A DNA stretch of 33,015 bases from SAR116 cluster bacterium AG-313-A07 (lineage in GTDB: Bacteria > Pseudomonadota > Alphaproteobacteria > Thalassobaculales > Thalassobaculaceae): positions 1 to 33,015 of the forward strand of contig QBVV01000024.1 in assembly GCA_003284265.1 (NCBI GenBank). The letters run 5' to 3'. A program made the translations under genes and the position numbers. Positions 7,949-16,182 of the stretch are shown in pieces. Under the pieces are notes generated by a model. That model did no database searches. It saw only the letters and a list, made by a program, of their open reading frames with translations, and was not told the DNA's origin. The stretch's first letter is position 1, and each line of letters opens with the position of its first letter.

Positions 7949-10120
7949 ATGAGTAAGATCCCCGATTTTACAACAATAGGTTTTACCGAAACCAAAACTG
8001 ACGTCGAAATGTTCAAAGAGGTAGATACATTTTTCAAAGATTGGCGAACACCAGAGGGTATAGACGTCAAACGTCTATATTCTGAGGATGATACAGAGGA
8101 ATTGGACTTTCTCGAGGGTTGGCCCGGATTCGCACCTTTTACCCGTGGACCGTACCCGTCCATGTATGTAACTAAACCTTGGACTATCAGGCAATATGCA
8201 GGATTTTCAACAGCTGAGGAATCAAATGCGTTCTATAGACGCAACCTTGCCGCAGGACAGAAAGGATTATCTGTCGCTTTTGATTTAGCAACGCATCGTG
8301 GCTACGATTCTGATCATCCAAGAGTGAGTGGTGACGTGGGGATGGCTGGTGTTGCTATAGACTCAATACTAGATATGCGACAATTATTTGATGGTATACC
8401 CTTAGATCAGATGAGTGTTTCTATGACAATGAATGGAGCAGTGCTTCCAATCCTTGCTTTATTTGTAGTGGCGGCAGAAGAACAAGGAGTTAGTCAGGAA
8501 AAACTCTCAGGCACAATTCAAAATGATATTTTAAAAGAGTTTATGGTGAGGAACACCTACATTTACCCCCCAAGTCCATCCATGCGTATAATTTCAGATA
8601 TATTTTCTTACACATCAAAACATATGCCTCGATTTAACTCTATTAGTATATCGGGATATCATATGCAGGAAGCCGGTGCGACAGCAGATCTAGAACTTGC
8701 TTACACTATAGCAGATGGCATTGAGTATGTGCGAGCTGGGCTCGAATCCGGTATGCAAATTGATGATTTTGCGCCACGTCTTTCATTTTTCTGGGCGGTT
8801 GGGATGAATTTTTTTATGGAAGTGGCAAAGATGCGAGCAGCTCGACTCCTATGGGCGAAAATGATGGCTCGTCATTCCCCAAAAGACCCGAGATCGCTAT
8901 CACTGAGAACACATTGTCAAACCAGTGGTTGGAGTCTCACTGCCCAGGATGTTTTCAACAATGTAACGCGCACCTGTGTTGAGGCTCTTGCGGCTACACA
9001 TGGTCATACTCAGTCACTGCATACCAACGCCTTGGATGAGGCGTTAGCTTTGCCAACTGATTTTAGCGCACGGATAGCGCGTAATACGCAGCTTTTCATT
9101 CAGCAGGAGACAGGAACATGCAACGTAATAGATCCTTGGGGCGGCAGCTATTATGTGGAAAAACTTACGCACGATCTCGCCAAGAAAGCCTTGGAGCATA
9201 TTGAGGAGATTGAGAGCCTTGGCGGCATGGCAAAAGCTATTGAAGCTGGCATTCCCAAAATGCGAATAGAAGAAGCTGCTGCCCGCACTCAGGCCCGTAT
9301 AGATTCGGGGAGGCAAGTTATCGTTGGTATAAATCGCCATAAATTAGAAGAAGAAGAAACCGTAGAGGTTTTAAAGGTTGATAATGCTGCAGTGCGCAAG
9401 CAACAGTTGGAGAAGCTCGATCGATTGCGCTTAGAACGAAACGAAAAAGAGGTGACCCTGCGACTCAACACTCTGACAAGTGCAGCCAAAACTGGGGAGG
9501 AGAATTTATTAGCACTGGCTATTGAAGCCGCAAGGGCAAAAGCAACAGTGGGAGAAATATCCTATGCGCTTGAAAAAGTATATGGCAGGCATGTGGCAGA
9601 AGTAAAAACCGTATCGGGTATTTATAGTAACGAGGTTGGCATGGAAAATGAAACTGTTGAGGGCGTATTAAAAAGTGTGAAAGGCTTCCAAGTTTCCGAG
9701 GGGCGTAGACCAAGAATTCTTATAGCAAAAATGGGGCAGGATGGTCACGATAGAGGGCAAAAAGTAATAGCCAGTGCTTTTGCCGACCTTGGTTTTGACG
9801 TCGATATAGGACCATTATTTCAAACTCCCGAGGAAGTGGCCAAGCAGGCAGTAGAGAACGATGTTCACATCATTGGTGCCAGTTCGTTAGCAGCTGGCCA
9901 TTTAACGCTTGTTCCTGAACTGAAACAAGCTCTGATAGCTCTGGGGCGTGGAGATATTATGATTGTTGTGGGAGGGGTTATACCTGCTCAGGATTTTGAA
10001 GCTTTATACAAAGCTGGTGCAACAGCAATCTTTCCTCCTGGTACAATTATATCAGAGGCGGCTGATGATCTAATAATGAAATTGAGTATTCAATTAGGAC
10101 ACTCCAATGGATCGCAATAG
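7949..10120 (+). CDS. mutB: Methylmalonyl-CoA mutase, large (alpha) catalytic subunit
   Basis: Catalytic chain of adenosylcobalamin-dependent methylmalonyl-CoA mutase, 723 residues, the usual length. The N-terminal barrel carries [19 protein letters not shown] (about 72-90), [15 protein letters not shown] (about 111-125) and the substrate-side segment [34 protein letters not shown] lies at about 378-397. The C-terminal B12 domain has the base-off/His-on motif GQDGHDRG, with D598, H600 and G603; H600 is the lower cobalt ligand. [16 protein letters not shown] follows, typical of the same domain. meaB, the mutase chaperone, is the next gene. No propionyl-CoA carboxylase or methylmalonyl-CoA epimerase gene is in the window, so those steps must be encoded elsewhere. 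Confidence 0.97.
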   Translation: MSKIPDFTTIGFTETKTDVEMFKEVDTFFKDWRTPEGIDVKRLYSEDDTEELDFLEGWPGFAPFTRGPYPSMYVTKPWTIRQYAGFSTAEESNAFYRRNLAAGQKGLSVAFDLATHRGYDSDHPRVSGDVGMAGVAIDSILDMRQLFDGIPLDQMSVSMTMNGAVLPILALFVVAAEEQGVSQEKLSGTIQNDILKEFMVRNTYIYPPSPSMRIISDIFSYTSKHMPRFNSISISGYHMQEAGATADLELAYTIADGIEYVRAGLESGMQIDDFAPRLSFFWAVGMNFFMEVAKMRAARLLWAKMMARHSPKDPRSLSLRTHCQTSGWSLTAQDVFNNVTRTCVEALAATHGHTQSLHTNALDEALALPTDFSARIARNTQLFIQQETGTCNVIDPWGGSYYVEKLTHDLAKKALEHIEEIESLGGMAKAIEAGIPKMRIEEAAARTQARIDSGRQVIVGINRHKLEEEETVEVLKVDNAAVRKQQLEKLDRLRLERNEKEVTLRLNTLTSAAKTGEENLLALAIEAARAKATVGEISYALEKVYGRHVAEVKTVSGIYSNEVGMENETVEGVLKSVKGFQVSEGRRPRILIAKMGQDGHDRGQKVIASAFADLGFDVDIGPLFQTPEEVAKQAVENDVHIIGASSLAAGHLTLVPELKQALIALGRGDIMIVVGGVIPAQDFEALYKAGATAIFPPGTIISEAADDLIMKLSIQLGHSNGSQ

Positions 10121-10165
10121 TTCCCTTCAGATGAATAATCGAAGAGGTAAGGATCACTCTAAATA

Positions 10166-11158
10166 ATGGCCGCTAGTAAACACCTGACGGAGACTGATTA
10201 TGTGGAAGGGGTTATTAGTCAGGACCGTTCTATCCTGGCACGCGCAATAACGCTTGTAGAGAGTATTCATGTTGATCATCGTGTTTTAGCGGATTCGGTT
10301 TTAACTAAGCTTTTATCGCACGCGGGTAGGGCTCGTCGGGTTGGCATAACAGGTGTGCCAGGTGTTGGGAAAAGTACTTTCATTGAGACACTTGGTAAGC
10401 AGTTAACGTCGACAGGAGCCCGTGTTGCTGTGCTGGCGGTTGACCCTACGAGTTCTAGGACGGGTGGTTCTATTCTTGGCGATAAGACAAGAATGCAGGA
10501 ACTTGCTCGTGATCCATCAGCATTCATCAGGCCATCCCCGACCTCTGGAACATTAGGGGGAGTGGCAAGAGCAACAAGAGAAAGTATGATTTTATGTGAA
10601 GCCGCTGGCTATGATATTATTTTAGTTGAAACAGTGGGCGTGGGGCAATCAGAGACTACTGTTGCTGAAATGGTCGATTTTTTCCTCGCATTAATGCTTC
10701 CGGGAGCGGGCGATGAGCTACAAGGTATTAAAAAAGGTTTGCTAGAGATAGCTGATATGATCGTGGTCAATAAAGCTGATGGAAGCACAAAAAACGCGGC
10801 GGAGAGAGCGGCATCAGAGTATAGAAGGGCATTACATATATTAAAACCTGTAAGTCCTACTTGGATGCCCCCGGCTCACACCTGTAGCGCTATTAGTGGT
10901 GATGGACTGGCTGATATTTGGAAAGATATCGAACACCATAGAGAGTTGCTCAAAACATCGGGGGAATTTGACGAAAAACGCAAGCAGCAGCGAGTTCGCT
11001 GGATGTGGTCTATGATACAGGATAGACTTCTTCTTGAGATTGAAAAAAATAAGTCATTACAAAACATAGCTCGTGCTTTAGAGGCCCAAGTAATGGAGGA
11101 TCAAATAACGCCTGGATTGGCCGCATCAAAAGTTGTTGCTGCTCTTAACGCGAATTAA
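10166..11158 (+). CDS. meaB: Methylmalonyl-CoA mutase-associated GTPase MeaB (ArgK family)
   Basis: G3E-type P-loop GTPase that protects methylmalonyl-CoA mutase and gates loading of adenosylcobalamin. 330 residues. The P-loop is GVPGVGKST at 63-71. VAVLAVDPTSSRTGGSILGD follows (switch region and base-on-metal loop), then VETVGVGQSE (G3) and NKADGS (G4 base-recognition motif). The C-terminal part, rich in charged helices, fits the dimerisation arm of the family. ATG at 10166 has AAGGA 12 bases upstream, a weak spacing, and the gene follows mutB by 45 bases. Placement directly after mutAB strongly supports this role over the old arginine-transport annotation of ArgK. Confidence 0.95.
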   Translation: MAASKHLTETDYVEGVISQDRSILARAITLVESIHVDHRVLADSVLTKLLSHAGRARRVGITGVPGVGKSTFIETLGKQLTSTGARVAVLAVDPTSSRTGGSILGDKTRMQELARDPSAFIRPSPTSGTLGGVARATRESMILCEAAGYDIILVETVGVGQSETTVAEMVDFFLALMLPGAGDELQGIKKGLLEIADMIVVNKADGSTKNAAERAASEYRRALHILKPVSPTWMPPAHTCSAISGDGLADIWKDIEHHRELLKTSGEFDEKRKQQRVRWMWSMIQDRLLLEIEKNKSLQNIARALEAQVMEDQITPGLAASKVVAALNAN

Positions 11159-11160
11159 TA

Positions 11161-11166
11161 GGGGGA
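11161..11166 (+). promoter_or_regulatory. Shine-Dalgarno sequence deciding the TTG start at 11172
   Basis: GGGGGA at 11161-11166 lies five bases before the TTG at 11172 and just after the meaB stop. The longer reading frame beginning inside meaB at 11133 has no such site. Confidence 0.6.
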
Positions 11167-11171
11167 TAAAA

Positions 11172-12296
11172 TTGAATAAATATAGACCTGCAGAAATAGG
11201 TATGGCTCTAGAGGACGTCGACACTCCAGCACTGCTTTTGGATTTAGATGCATTTGAATTTAATATTCAATTAATGGCTGATTTCGCAAAAAAATTTGGC
11301 ATTAATCATAGACCGCATGCCAAAACACATAAATCTCCAGTGGTAGCTCAAAAGCAAATCGCCGCTGGAGCCGTAGGACAGTGCTGTCAGAAAGTAGCGG
11401 AGGCAGAAATATTAGTGGCTGGAGGGGTCAGTGATGTTTTAGTATCAAACCAAATTGTTGGACGAAGAAAGCTCGATCGGCTAGCAGGTTTAGCTCGCAA
11501 CGCAAAGATTAGCGTATGCGTTGATGATCAGGATAACATTAATCAAATCAATGCAGCGGCTAAGCGATTTAATGCAAAAATAGATGTGCTTGTTGAAATA
11601 GATATTGGAGCTGGTCGATGCGGTGTTGTGCCAGGAAAAGCTGCAGTAGAATTAGCTCAGATTATTGCCAAGAATTCTAATTTAACCTTTGGAGGCTTGC
11701 AAGCTTATCAGGGAAGAGCTCAGCACATTCGAGGTTTTGGCGAAAGAAAGATAGCAATAGAAAAGGCGGGAAAACTGGTTCAGGAAACAATACATTTATT
11801 ATCCGAATCAGGCCTTGAATGTAGGCTTGTCACAGGAGCTGGAACAGGAACTTTTCAATTTGAAGCAGAATCGGGAATTTGGAACGAACTGCAGGCAGGT
11901 TCATATTGTTTCATGGATGCAGACTATGGGTTGAACTTGAATGAAACTGGGGAATTTATAAACACTTTTAGGAGTAGTCTTTTTATTTGGTCTACTATTA
12001 TGAGCCACCCAACAAAAGACAGGGCTGTTGTGGATGCCGGACATAAAGCAACCTCGATAGAATCGGGTTTGCCTCTTGTTGCTGATTTAAAAGATGTAAA
12101 ATATGTCAGTGCTTCAGATGAACACGGCTCTTTGGCGCTTGGTAGAGATGCAATTGATCTAAAAATAGGACAGAAAATAAGATTAATACCTGGGCATTGT
12201 GATCCAACAGTCAACTTACACGATTGGTATATTGGAATTCGCAACGGAATGGTGGAGGCGATCTGGCCAGTAGAGGCGCGTGGCGCGGCGTTTTAA
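11172..12296 (+). CDS. PLP-dependent D-threonine aldolase / D-serine dehydratase-like enzyme
   Basis: Fold-type III (alanine-racemase-like) PLP enzyme of about 374 residues. The N-terminal barrel starts with DVDTPALLLDLDAFE (15-29) and holds the PLP lysine in HRPHAKTHKS, most likely K51. The C-terminal beta domain ends with PGHCDPTVNLHDW. H342 and D344 form HxD, the metal pair I recall for D-threonine aldolase, whereas eukaryotic D-serine dehydratase uses HxC. I therefore favour an aldolase (a D-beta-hydroxy amino acid to glycine plus an aldehyde), but a dehydratase cannot be excluded. Start: TTG at 11172 has a strong ribosome site; ATG 11202 is an alternative. It follows meaB by 13 bases and is probably co-transcribed with mutAB-meaB. 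Confidence 0.82.
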   Translation: MNKYRPAEIGMALEDVDTPALLLDLDAFEFNIQLMADFAKKFGINHRPHAKTHKSPVVAQKQIAAGAVGQCCQKVAEAEILVAGGVSDVLVSNQIVGRRKLDRLAGLARNAKISVCVDDQDNINQINAAAKRFNAKIDVLVEIDIGAGRCGVVPGKAAVELAQIIAKNSNLTFGGLQAYQGRAQHIRGFGERKIAIEKAGKLVQETIHLLSESGLECRLVTGAGTGTFQFEAESGIWNELQAGSYCFMDADYGLNLNETGEFINTFRSSLFIWSTIMSHPTKDRAVVDAGHKATSIESGLPLVADLKDVKYVSASDEHGSLALGRDAIDLKIGQKIRLIPGHCDPTVNLHDWYIGIRNGMVEAIWPVEARGAAF

Positions 12297-12299
12297 TTA

Positions 12300-12329
12300 T
12301 TGACAAAGATAATTTAAATACCAATTTAT
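12300..12329 (+). promoter_or_regulatory. Possible promoter of sufE
   Basis: A perfect -35 hexamer TTGACA at 12300-12305 is followed after 18 bases by ATTTAT at 12324-12329, which matches TATAAT at three positions. It lies directly after the stop of the aldolase-like gene and 39 bases before the sufE GTG. Confidence 0.3.
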
Positions 12330-12367
12330 TGTATCGATTTGAACGGTGATTATGAGGAGAACTAATA

Positions 12368-12817
12368 GTGGGCGATGAACTATCGATCCCTAAAACTACC
12401 ATTTCAGAAGAACAAGAAAACATCATTGAAGAGTTTGGTTTTTTCGAAGATTGGATGGATAGATATCAATATTTGATAGATATTGGAAGAAAGCTTCCAA
12501 AAATGCCAGAAGAGTACTTACGCGATGAGTTTAAATTAAAAGGCTGCCAAAGTCAGGTCTGGTTCGTAGGAGAAGCTGTCGAGAACCGATTGATTTTTCG
12601 TGCATCGAGTGATGCGGCTATCGTCTCGGGACTTATAGCAATTTTATTGAGAATTTATTCGAATAGAACCCCCTCAGAAATACTAAGCGTAAAGCCTAGC
12701 TTTATTGCTGATATAGGTCTGGAGGAACACTTGAGTCCAACCAGAAAAAATGGTCTCGGGGCAATGTTACAGTCAATAATGCAAAGAGCAGAACTCGGTC
12801 TCAATAAAGCCTCATAG
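12368..12817 (+). CDS. sufE: SufE family cysteine desulfuration protein
   Basis: Sulfur acceptor that takes persulfide from the cysteine desulfurase SufS and passes it to the Fe-S assembly scaffold; cytoplasmic. 149 residues, near the usual length. The N-terminal helix region contains FGFFEDWMDRYQYLIDIGR (about 23-41), a standard SufE opening. The active-site cysteine is C60 in KGCQSQVW. DAAIVSGLIAILLRIYSNRTP (about 82-102) is the second conserved block. Start is GTG at 12368 with GAGGAGA at 12354-12360, seven bases away. The gene after it encodes an IscU/SufU-like scaffold protein, so the pair may act together; no sufS, sufB, sufC or sufD is in the window. Confidence 0.93.
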   Translation: MGDELSIPKTTISEEQENIIEEFGFFEDWMDRYQYLIDIGRKLPKMPEEYLRDEFKLKGCQSQVWFVGEAVENRLIFRASSDAAIVSGLIAILLRIYSNRTPSEILSVKPSFIADIGLEEHLSPTRKNGLGAMLQSIMQRAELGLNKAS

Positions 12818-12830
12818 GTATTAACCTTTT

Positions 12831-13256
12831 ATGAAAACACCAATTTCCAGTTTATATCAAGACAAACTGATAGATTTGGCGGGTCAGGCGGTTAAGCTTG
12901 AGCGTCTTGAGCTCTGGGATACTACGGCTACAGCTGTTTCGAAAGCTTGTGGAAGTTCAGTGACTGTCGATCTTTTATTGAGTGGTGAGGTGATATCTGC
13001 TGTTGGTCAGAATGTAAATGCATGTGCATTAGGGAGTGCATCATCTGTTATTGCGTCTTCCAAACTTGTTGGAAAGTCGTATAAAGAAATATATGAAATT
13101 CGACAAGAGTTGCTTAATATGTTGCAAAACAATGGTCCAGTTCCAAGGGGCGAGTGGTCTGAATTAGGTTTATTTGAGTCAGCTAAGGATCTGAAAAATA
13201 GACATCAATCAATACTTTTGGTTTTTGATGCGGTATTGAGTGCACTGGAAAAATAA
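12831..13256 (+). CDS. IscU/SufU-like iron-sulfur cluster scaffold family protein
   Basis: 141 residues matching the NifU N-terminal/IscU fold: CGSSVTVDLLLSGEVISAVG (40-59) and NACALGSASSVIASSKLVGK (63-82) are the two conserved blocks around the first two cluster cysteines, C40 and C65. The third cysteine of IscU/SufU is not there: the corresponding place reads NRHQSILL (123-130), with serine where RxxC would end. My recollection is that related alphaproteobacterial proteins also lack it, so this may be a sub-family rather than a mutation. It starts 13 bases after sufE and probably shares its transcript. Function could be sulfur or metal handling with SufE; full cluster assembly is uncertain. 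Confidence 0.75.
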   Translation: MKTPISSLYQDKLIDLAGQAVKLERLELWDTTATAVSKACGSSVTVDLLLSGEVISAVGQNVNACALGSASSVIASSKLVGKSYKEIYEIRQELLNMLQNNGPVPRGEWSELGLFESAKDLKNRHQSILLVFDAVLSALEK

Positions 13257-13268
13257 ACCTACTTAGGT
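13257..13268. other. Short palindrome after the scaffold gene
   Basis: ACCTA-CT-TAGGT is a perfect 12-base palindrome immediately after the stop codon, followed by ATTTTAT. It could be a weak terminator hairpin or an operator ahead of mntR. Both readings are tentative. Confidence 0.25.
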
Positions 13269-13363
13269 ATTTTATGGGGCTTTTGATCTTCGACTGATAG
13301 TGTAAACTTGTCATCACAAGCAGTACTCATAGAGGCCATTTAGGGTTGCGGGGTATAAACGAC

Positions 13364-13843
13364 ATGAATAACAACGATAATGTTGATAAATTACAAACCC
13401 AGCCAGTGATAGATATGAGAGATACCGGCCGTCGCGCCGCTCTTTTCAAACGGATACGCTTAGACCATAGTCTAGAAATAGCTGAGGATTATATAGAGTT
13501 AATATCTGATTTAATTGAGACGACAGGTGAAGCACGTGCAGTAGACCTGGCCTCTAACTTGGGGGTAAGTAAGCCAACTGTTAACGCGACCATCCAGAGG
13601 CTACAGAAAGACGGCTATGTAGATTCTAAGCCTTACAGGGCTATTTTTTTAACGCAAAAAGGAAAAGAGTTGGCTGAATGGTCTCGAGCTCGCCACAAAA
13701 TTGTATTGGAATTTCTGCATGCTATTGGGGTGCCACCAGAAACAGCAGAGGCTGACGCGGAGGGCATTGAGCATCATGTTAGTACAGCCACACTGAATGC
13801 GTTTAAAAAGGCAACCAAACTGTTGCAAGAAAAAACAGTCTGA
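13364..13843 (+). CDS. mntR: Manganese-responsive transcriptional regulator MntR (DtxR family)
   Basis: Metal-dependent DNA-binding repressor. About 159 residues with an N-terminal winged helix-turn-helix: ARAVDLASNLGVSKPTVNAT holds the recognition region, followed by IQRLQKDGYVDSKPYRAIFL and the wing. The preceding segment HSLEIAEDYIELISDLI is the characteristic MntR opening. The C-terminal dimerisation/metal domain has ARHKIVLEFLHAIGVPPETA and GIEHHVS, with the His/Glu residues expected of Mn2+ sites. There is no SH3-like third domain, as in MntR and unlike DtxR. Start is taken as ATG 13364 with GGGG at 13350-13353; an in-frame TTG at 13346 would add six residues. No manganese transporter gene is adjacent, so its targets must lie elsewhere. 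Confidence 0.88.
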   Translation: MNNNDNVDKLQTQPVIDMRDTGRRAALFKRIRLDHSLEIAEDYIELISDLIETTGEARAVDLASNLGVSKPTVNATIQRLQKDGYVDSKPYRAIFLTQKGKELAEWSRARHKIVLEFLHAIGVPPETAEADAEGIEHHVSTATLNAFKKATKLLQEKTV

Positions 13844-13861
13844 ATCCACAGTTAATCATCA

Positions 13862-15385
13862 TTACTCTTTTCGAACTTTAGCCAAAAATAAAAATGGACA
13901 TATCGCGAACGCGGTCATGCAAAATGCATAAAATGCATTTAGATAGCCAATCATCATTGCCTGTCTGGTGATTTCGTCGCTGAGGCTTGCTAGCCTTTGT
14001 ACTCCGCTTACTGACCAGGTTGCAAAAAGCGAATCTTGAAAAATAAAGGCCTCATTCAGTGGATTAACATTTTGTGATAAAGTTGAATAATTCATGTTAC
14101 CCGTCCTTATCATGATGGCGATAGTGATTGATATAAAAACACTACTTCCAAAATTTCTAATTAAATGAAAAATAGAGGCCCCTTCAGCTGTTTCAGTCTC
14201 ATCTAGTTGACTGAAGGTCACAATGGTTAGAGGAACCCAAATCATACCAACCCCTAGTCCCTGGAGCCAAGATGTCCACAAAACATCGAACATAGTTAAA
14301 TTAATACTGAATTGTGCCATATACCATCCGGAAATTCCTTGCAGTAAAAACCCAGCGAACATAGTGTACCGTGGATCAATTTTACTCCCACCAAGAAACA
14401 TAAAGGTGAACCCAAGTAGAGTTCCAGTGCCTCTTATACCCAGTATTTCCCCAACAATAGAGTCTGGATATCCGTGCAAGGTTTGCAGTAGTGCCGGAAG
14501 CAATGTGATAGGCGTAAAATTCAAAAGTCCAAAAATAAAAGCAAAAATTAGACCAAGCATGTAATTGCGTTTTAACAATAATTTGGGATTGAGAAATGGC
14601 CTTTCTGATGTCAACGAGTGAGTTACAAAGATATATAATGCAATTACCGCCGTAATTGCACAAACCATAATTACCCAGTTATCAAACCAATCGAGACGTT
14701 CCCCACGATCAAGCATAAATTGGAATGCGGCTACCGCGATAACGAGAGATAAGAACCCAGTCCAATCAAGATGTAATTTCGAAAACGCTCCTTTTTGGCG
14801 TATGAAAAGTAATACACCTATTAGTGAGGCAATTCCGCACGGAACCATCATAAAGAAAACCCATCGCCAACTATATGTTTCGCTTAAATATCCACCGATA
14901 GTTGGGGCAAGAATTGGGCCGAGAACCACACCCATGCCGAATATAGCATTAGCAGAGCCTATTTTTTCCTTAGGATAGGTGTCTACGACGATCGCTTGTG
15001 ATAAAGGCGGTAATGGTGCACCGCAAGCGCCCTGCATAATACGATATAATACTAACTCTTCTAATGAAGAGGCAGTGCCGCAAAGGAGGGAAGATACAGT
15101 GAACCCTGTCACTGACCAAATTAGAACATTTCTTCTCCCAAATCGGGCTGTCAACCAACCGGTCATTGGTGTGCCTACAGCTGTTGCTATAATGCTGAAA
15201 GTCACTATCAGCGCTATCTCGTCGGTTGTTGCCGATAGTGCACCTTTGATTTGAGGAAGTGATACGTTAGCGATAGTAACCGACATGGCATAGAGCATAG
15301 TTACCAATGTCAACGTAACAAGGATAGCAGCGTTTGCGAGCGCTTTATTCTTATGATCTGATATTGGTTTTTCTAAAGATAACAT
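13862..15385 (-). CDS. DHA2 family (EmrB/QacA-type) MFS multidrug efflux transporter
   Basis: Inner-membrane proton-driven drug exporter of 507 residues, about fourteen transmembrane helices. MFS motif A reads GWLTARFGRRNVL (about 76-88) and the antiporter motif C region reads GMGVVLGPILAPTIGGYLSE (about 148-167). ETYSWRWVFFMMVP follows, typical of DHA2. The helix-1 motif usually written LDTTIAN is MSVTIAN here, so the acidic residue is S35. No EmrA-type periplasmic adaptor or local regulator gene is adjacent. The gene converges on mntR with only 18 bases between stops. The 167-base region upstream holds two AT-rich palindromes listed separately. Confidence 0.87.
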   Translation of the reverse strand: MLSLEKPISDHKNKALANAAILVTLTLVTMLYAMSVTIANVSLPQIKGALSATTDEIALIVTFSIIATAVGTPMTGWLTARFGRRNVLIWSVTGFTVSSLLCGTASSLEELVLYRIMQGACGAPLPPLSQAIVVDTYPKEKIGSANAIFGMGVVLGPILAPTIGGYLSETYSWRWVFFMMVPCGIASLIGVLLFIRQKGAFSKLHLDWTGFLSLVIAVAAFQFMLDRGERLDWFDNWVIMVCAITAVIALYIFVTHSLTSERPFLNPKLLLKRNYMLGLIFAFIFGLLNFTPITLLPALLQTLHGYPDSIVGEILGIRGTGTLLGFTFMFLGGSKIDPRYTMFAGFLLQGISGWYMAQFSINLTMFDVLWTSWLQGLGVGMIWVPLTIVTFSQLDETETAEGASIFHLIRNFGSSVFISITIAIMIRTGNMNYSTLSQNVNPLNEAFIFQDSLFATWSVSGVQRLASLSDEITRQAMMIGYLNAFYAFCMTAFAICPFLFLAKVRKE

Positions 15386-15430
15386 CGTGCTGGTTTGTAT
15401 CCAGCTTTTACCAAAGTTGAAACTACTAAT

Positions 15431-15447
15431 ATTAAAAATATTTTAAT
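15431..15447. promoter_or_regulatory. AT-rich palindrome upstream of the DHA2 pump gene
   Basis: ATTAAAA-ATA-TTTTAAT is a perfect 7+3+7 palindrome 46 bases before the ATG of the minus-strand pump gene. Position suits an operator, but such palindromes occur by chance in AT-rich DNA. A second one, TCGAA-TTTT-TTCGA, lies at 15487-15500. Confidence 0.3.
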
Positions 15448-15513
15448 CAGATAAATCCTGTTGAAGATTTGGGATAATCGAGGGCGTCGAATTTTTTCGA
15501 GGAACTAAAAATC

Positions 15514-15537
15514 TGGGACCGTAAATTTATTTTCCCA
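15514..15537 (-). terminator. Possible weak terminator after the COQ9 gene
   Basis: Read on the minus strand, TGGGA and TCCCA pair across a 14-base loop and are followed by GATTTTTAG. It lies 16 bases after the COQ9-family stop. The stem is only five pairs. Confidence 0.3.
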
Positions 15538-15552
15538 ATATAAATTATTTAT

Positions 15553-16182
15553 TTAGGTTGTTTTCCAAGAGCCCCATCTTTTTGCGATAGGAGTTAAAGA
15601 CAGATCAATGACTTTTTTCAAATTGGCCTTCACTTTGGGTATTCGCATAACGTCAGAAATTCGACGGTCCAAAAATTCCCAGGTTTCGGCGTGATTCTCT
15701 GATTTATCATCCAGCCAGTATAGAGTAGTGGATGAGAGGACTGCGGCGAGCAGTGCGCGTTTTGAATAAAAATTAAAATCAACCGCTTTGTCACCCGCTC
15801 TTCGCCATATCAGATCCACTGTCTTGTATAGATGACGGGGTGATGATTTAAGAATAGAACGCCTCAGCGCTTCCTCTTGGCCGGATAATTCTTCTAATCT
15901 CCAGCGCACAGCTTTTGTAATTCGCTCCCGAACCTTCATTGATTCGAGATCCATTTTATCCAGACGAGCAAGCATTCTACGGTCGGCCCAATCTGAAAAG
16001 TGCTCGATCAGCTCACTTTCAGGGTCAACGAATACTGTATAAATCATTCCCTCTTTGATTCCCAAATCGGAAGTGGCTGCTCGGAGCGATTTCAAACTCC
16101 AACCATCGAAAATGATATGTGGCAGGGATGCCTCCAAGAGCTTATCTTTTAACTCTTGCCTTTTTTTGTCCATATTATCCAT
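15553..16182 (-). CDS. COQ9 family protein (ubiquinone biosynthesis accessory factor)
   Basis: About 209 residues, of the COQ9 family shared by mitochondria and Alphaproteobacteria. The mitochondrial member binds isoprenoid lipid and helps the Coq7 hydroxylase in ubiquinone synthesis; a like role here is by homology. It has the TetR-like N-terminal helical part (FDGWSLKSLRAATSDLGI) and the C-terminal signature DFNFYSKRALLAAVLSSTTL plus YWLDDKSE and WEFLDRRI. Start is taken at ATG 16182, eight bases inside the end of def, with GGTGGAG upstream at short spacing; ATG 16173 is an alternative. The reading frame remains open further upstream inside def, but that part is overlap, not COQ9 sequence. 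Confidence 0.87.
   Translation of the reverse strand: MDNMDKKRQELKDKLLEASLPHIIFDGWSLKSLRAATSDLGIKEGMIYTVFVDPESELIEHFSDWADRRMLARLDKMDLESMKVRERITKAVRWRLEELSGQEEALRRSILKSSPRHLYKTVDLIWRRAGDKAVDFNFYSKRALLAAVLSSTTLYWLDDKSENHAETWEFLDRRISDVMRIPKVKANLKKVIDLSLTPIAKRWGSWKTT

Noticed and set aside
11133..11171. Longer start of the aldolase-like gene inside meaB
   Set aside because: No ribosome site, the added residues are hydrophobic and unlike the family, and TTG 11172 has GGGGGA five bases upstream.
11172..12296. Beta-hydroxyaspartate aldolase (BhcC) of the beta-hydroxyaspartate cycle
   Set aside because: Same fold, but no bhcA, bhcB or bhcD gene is nearby and the context is mutAB-meaB.
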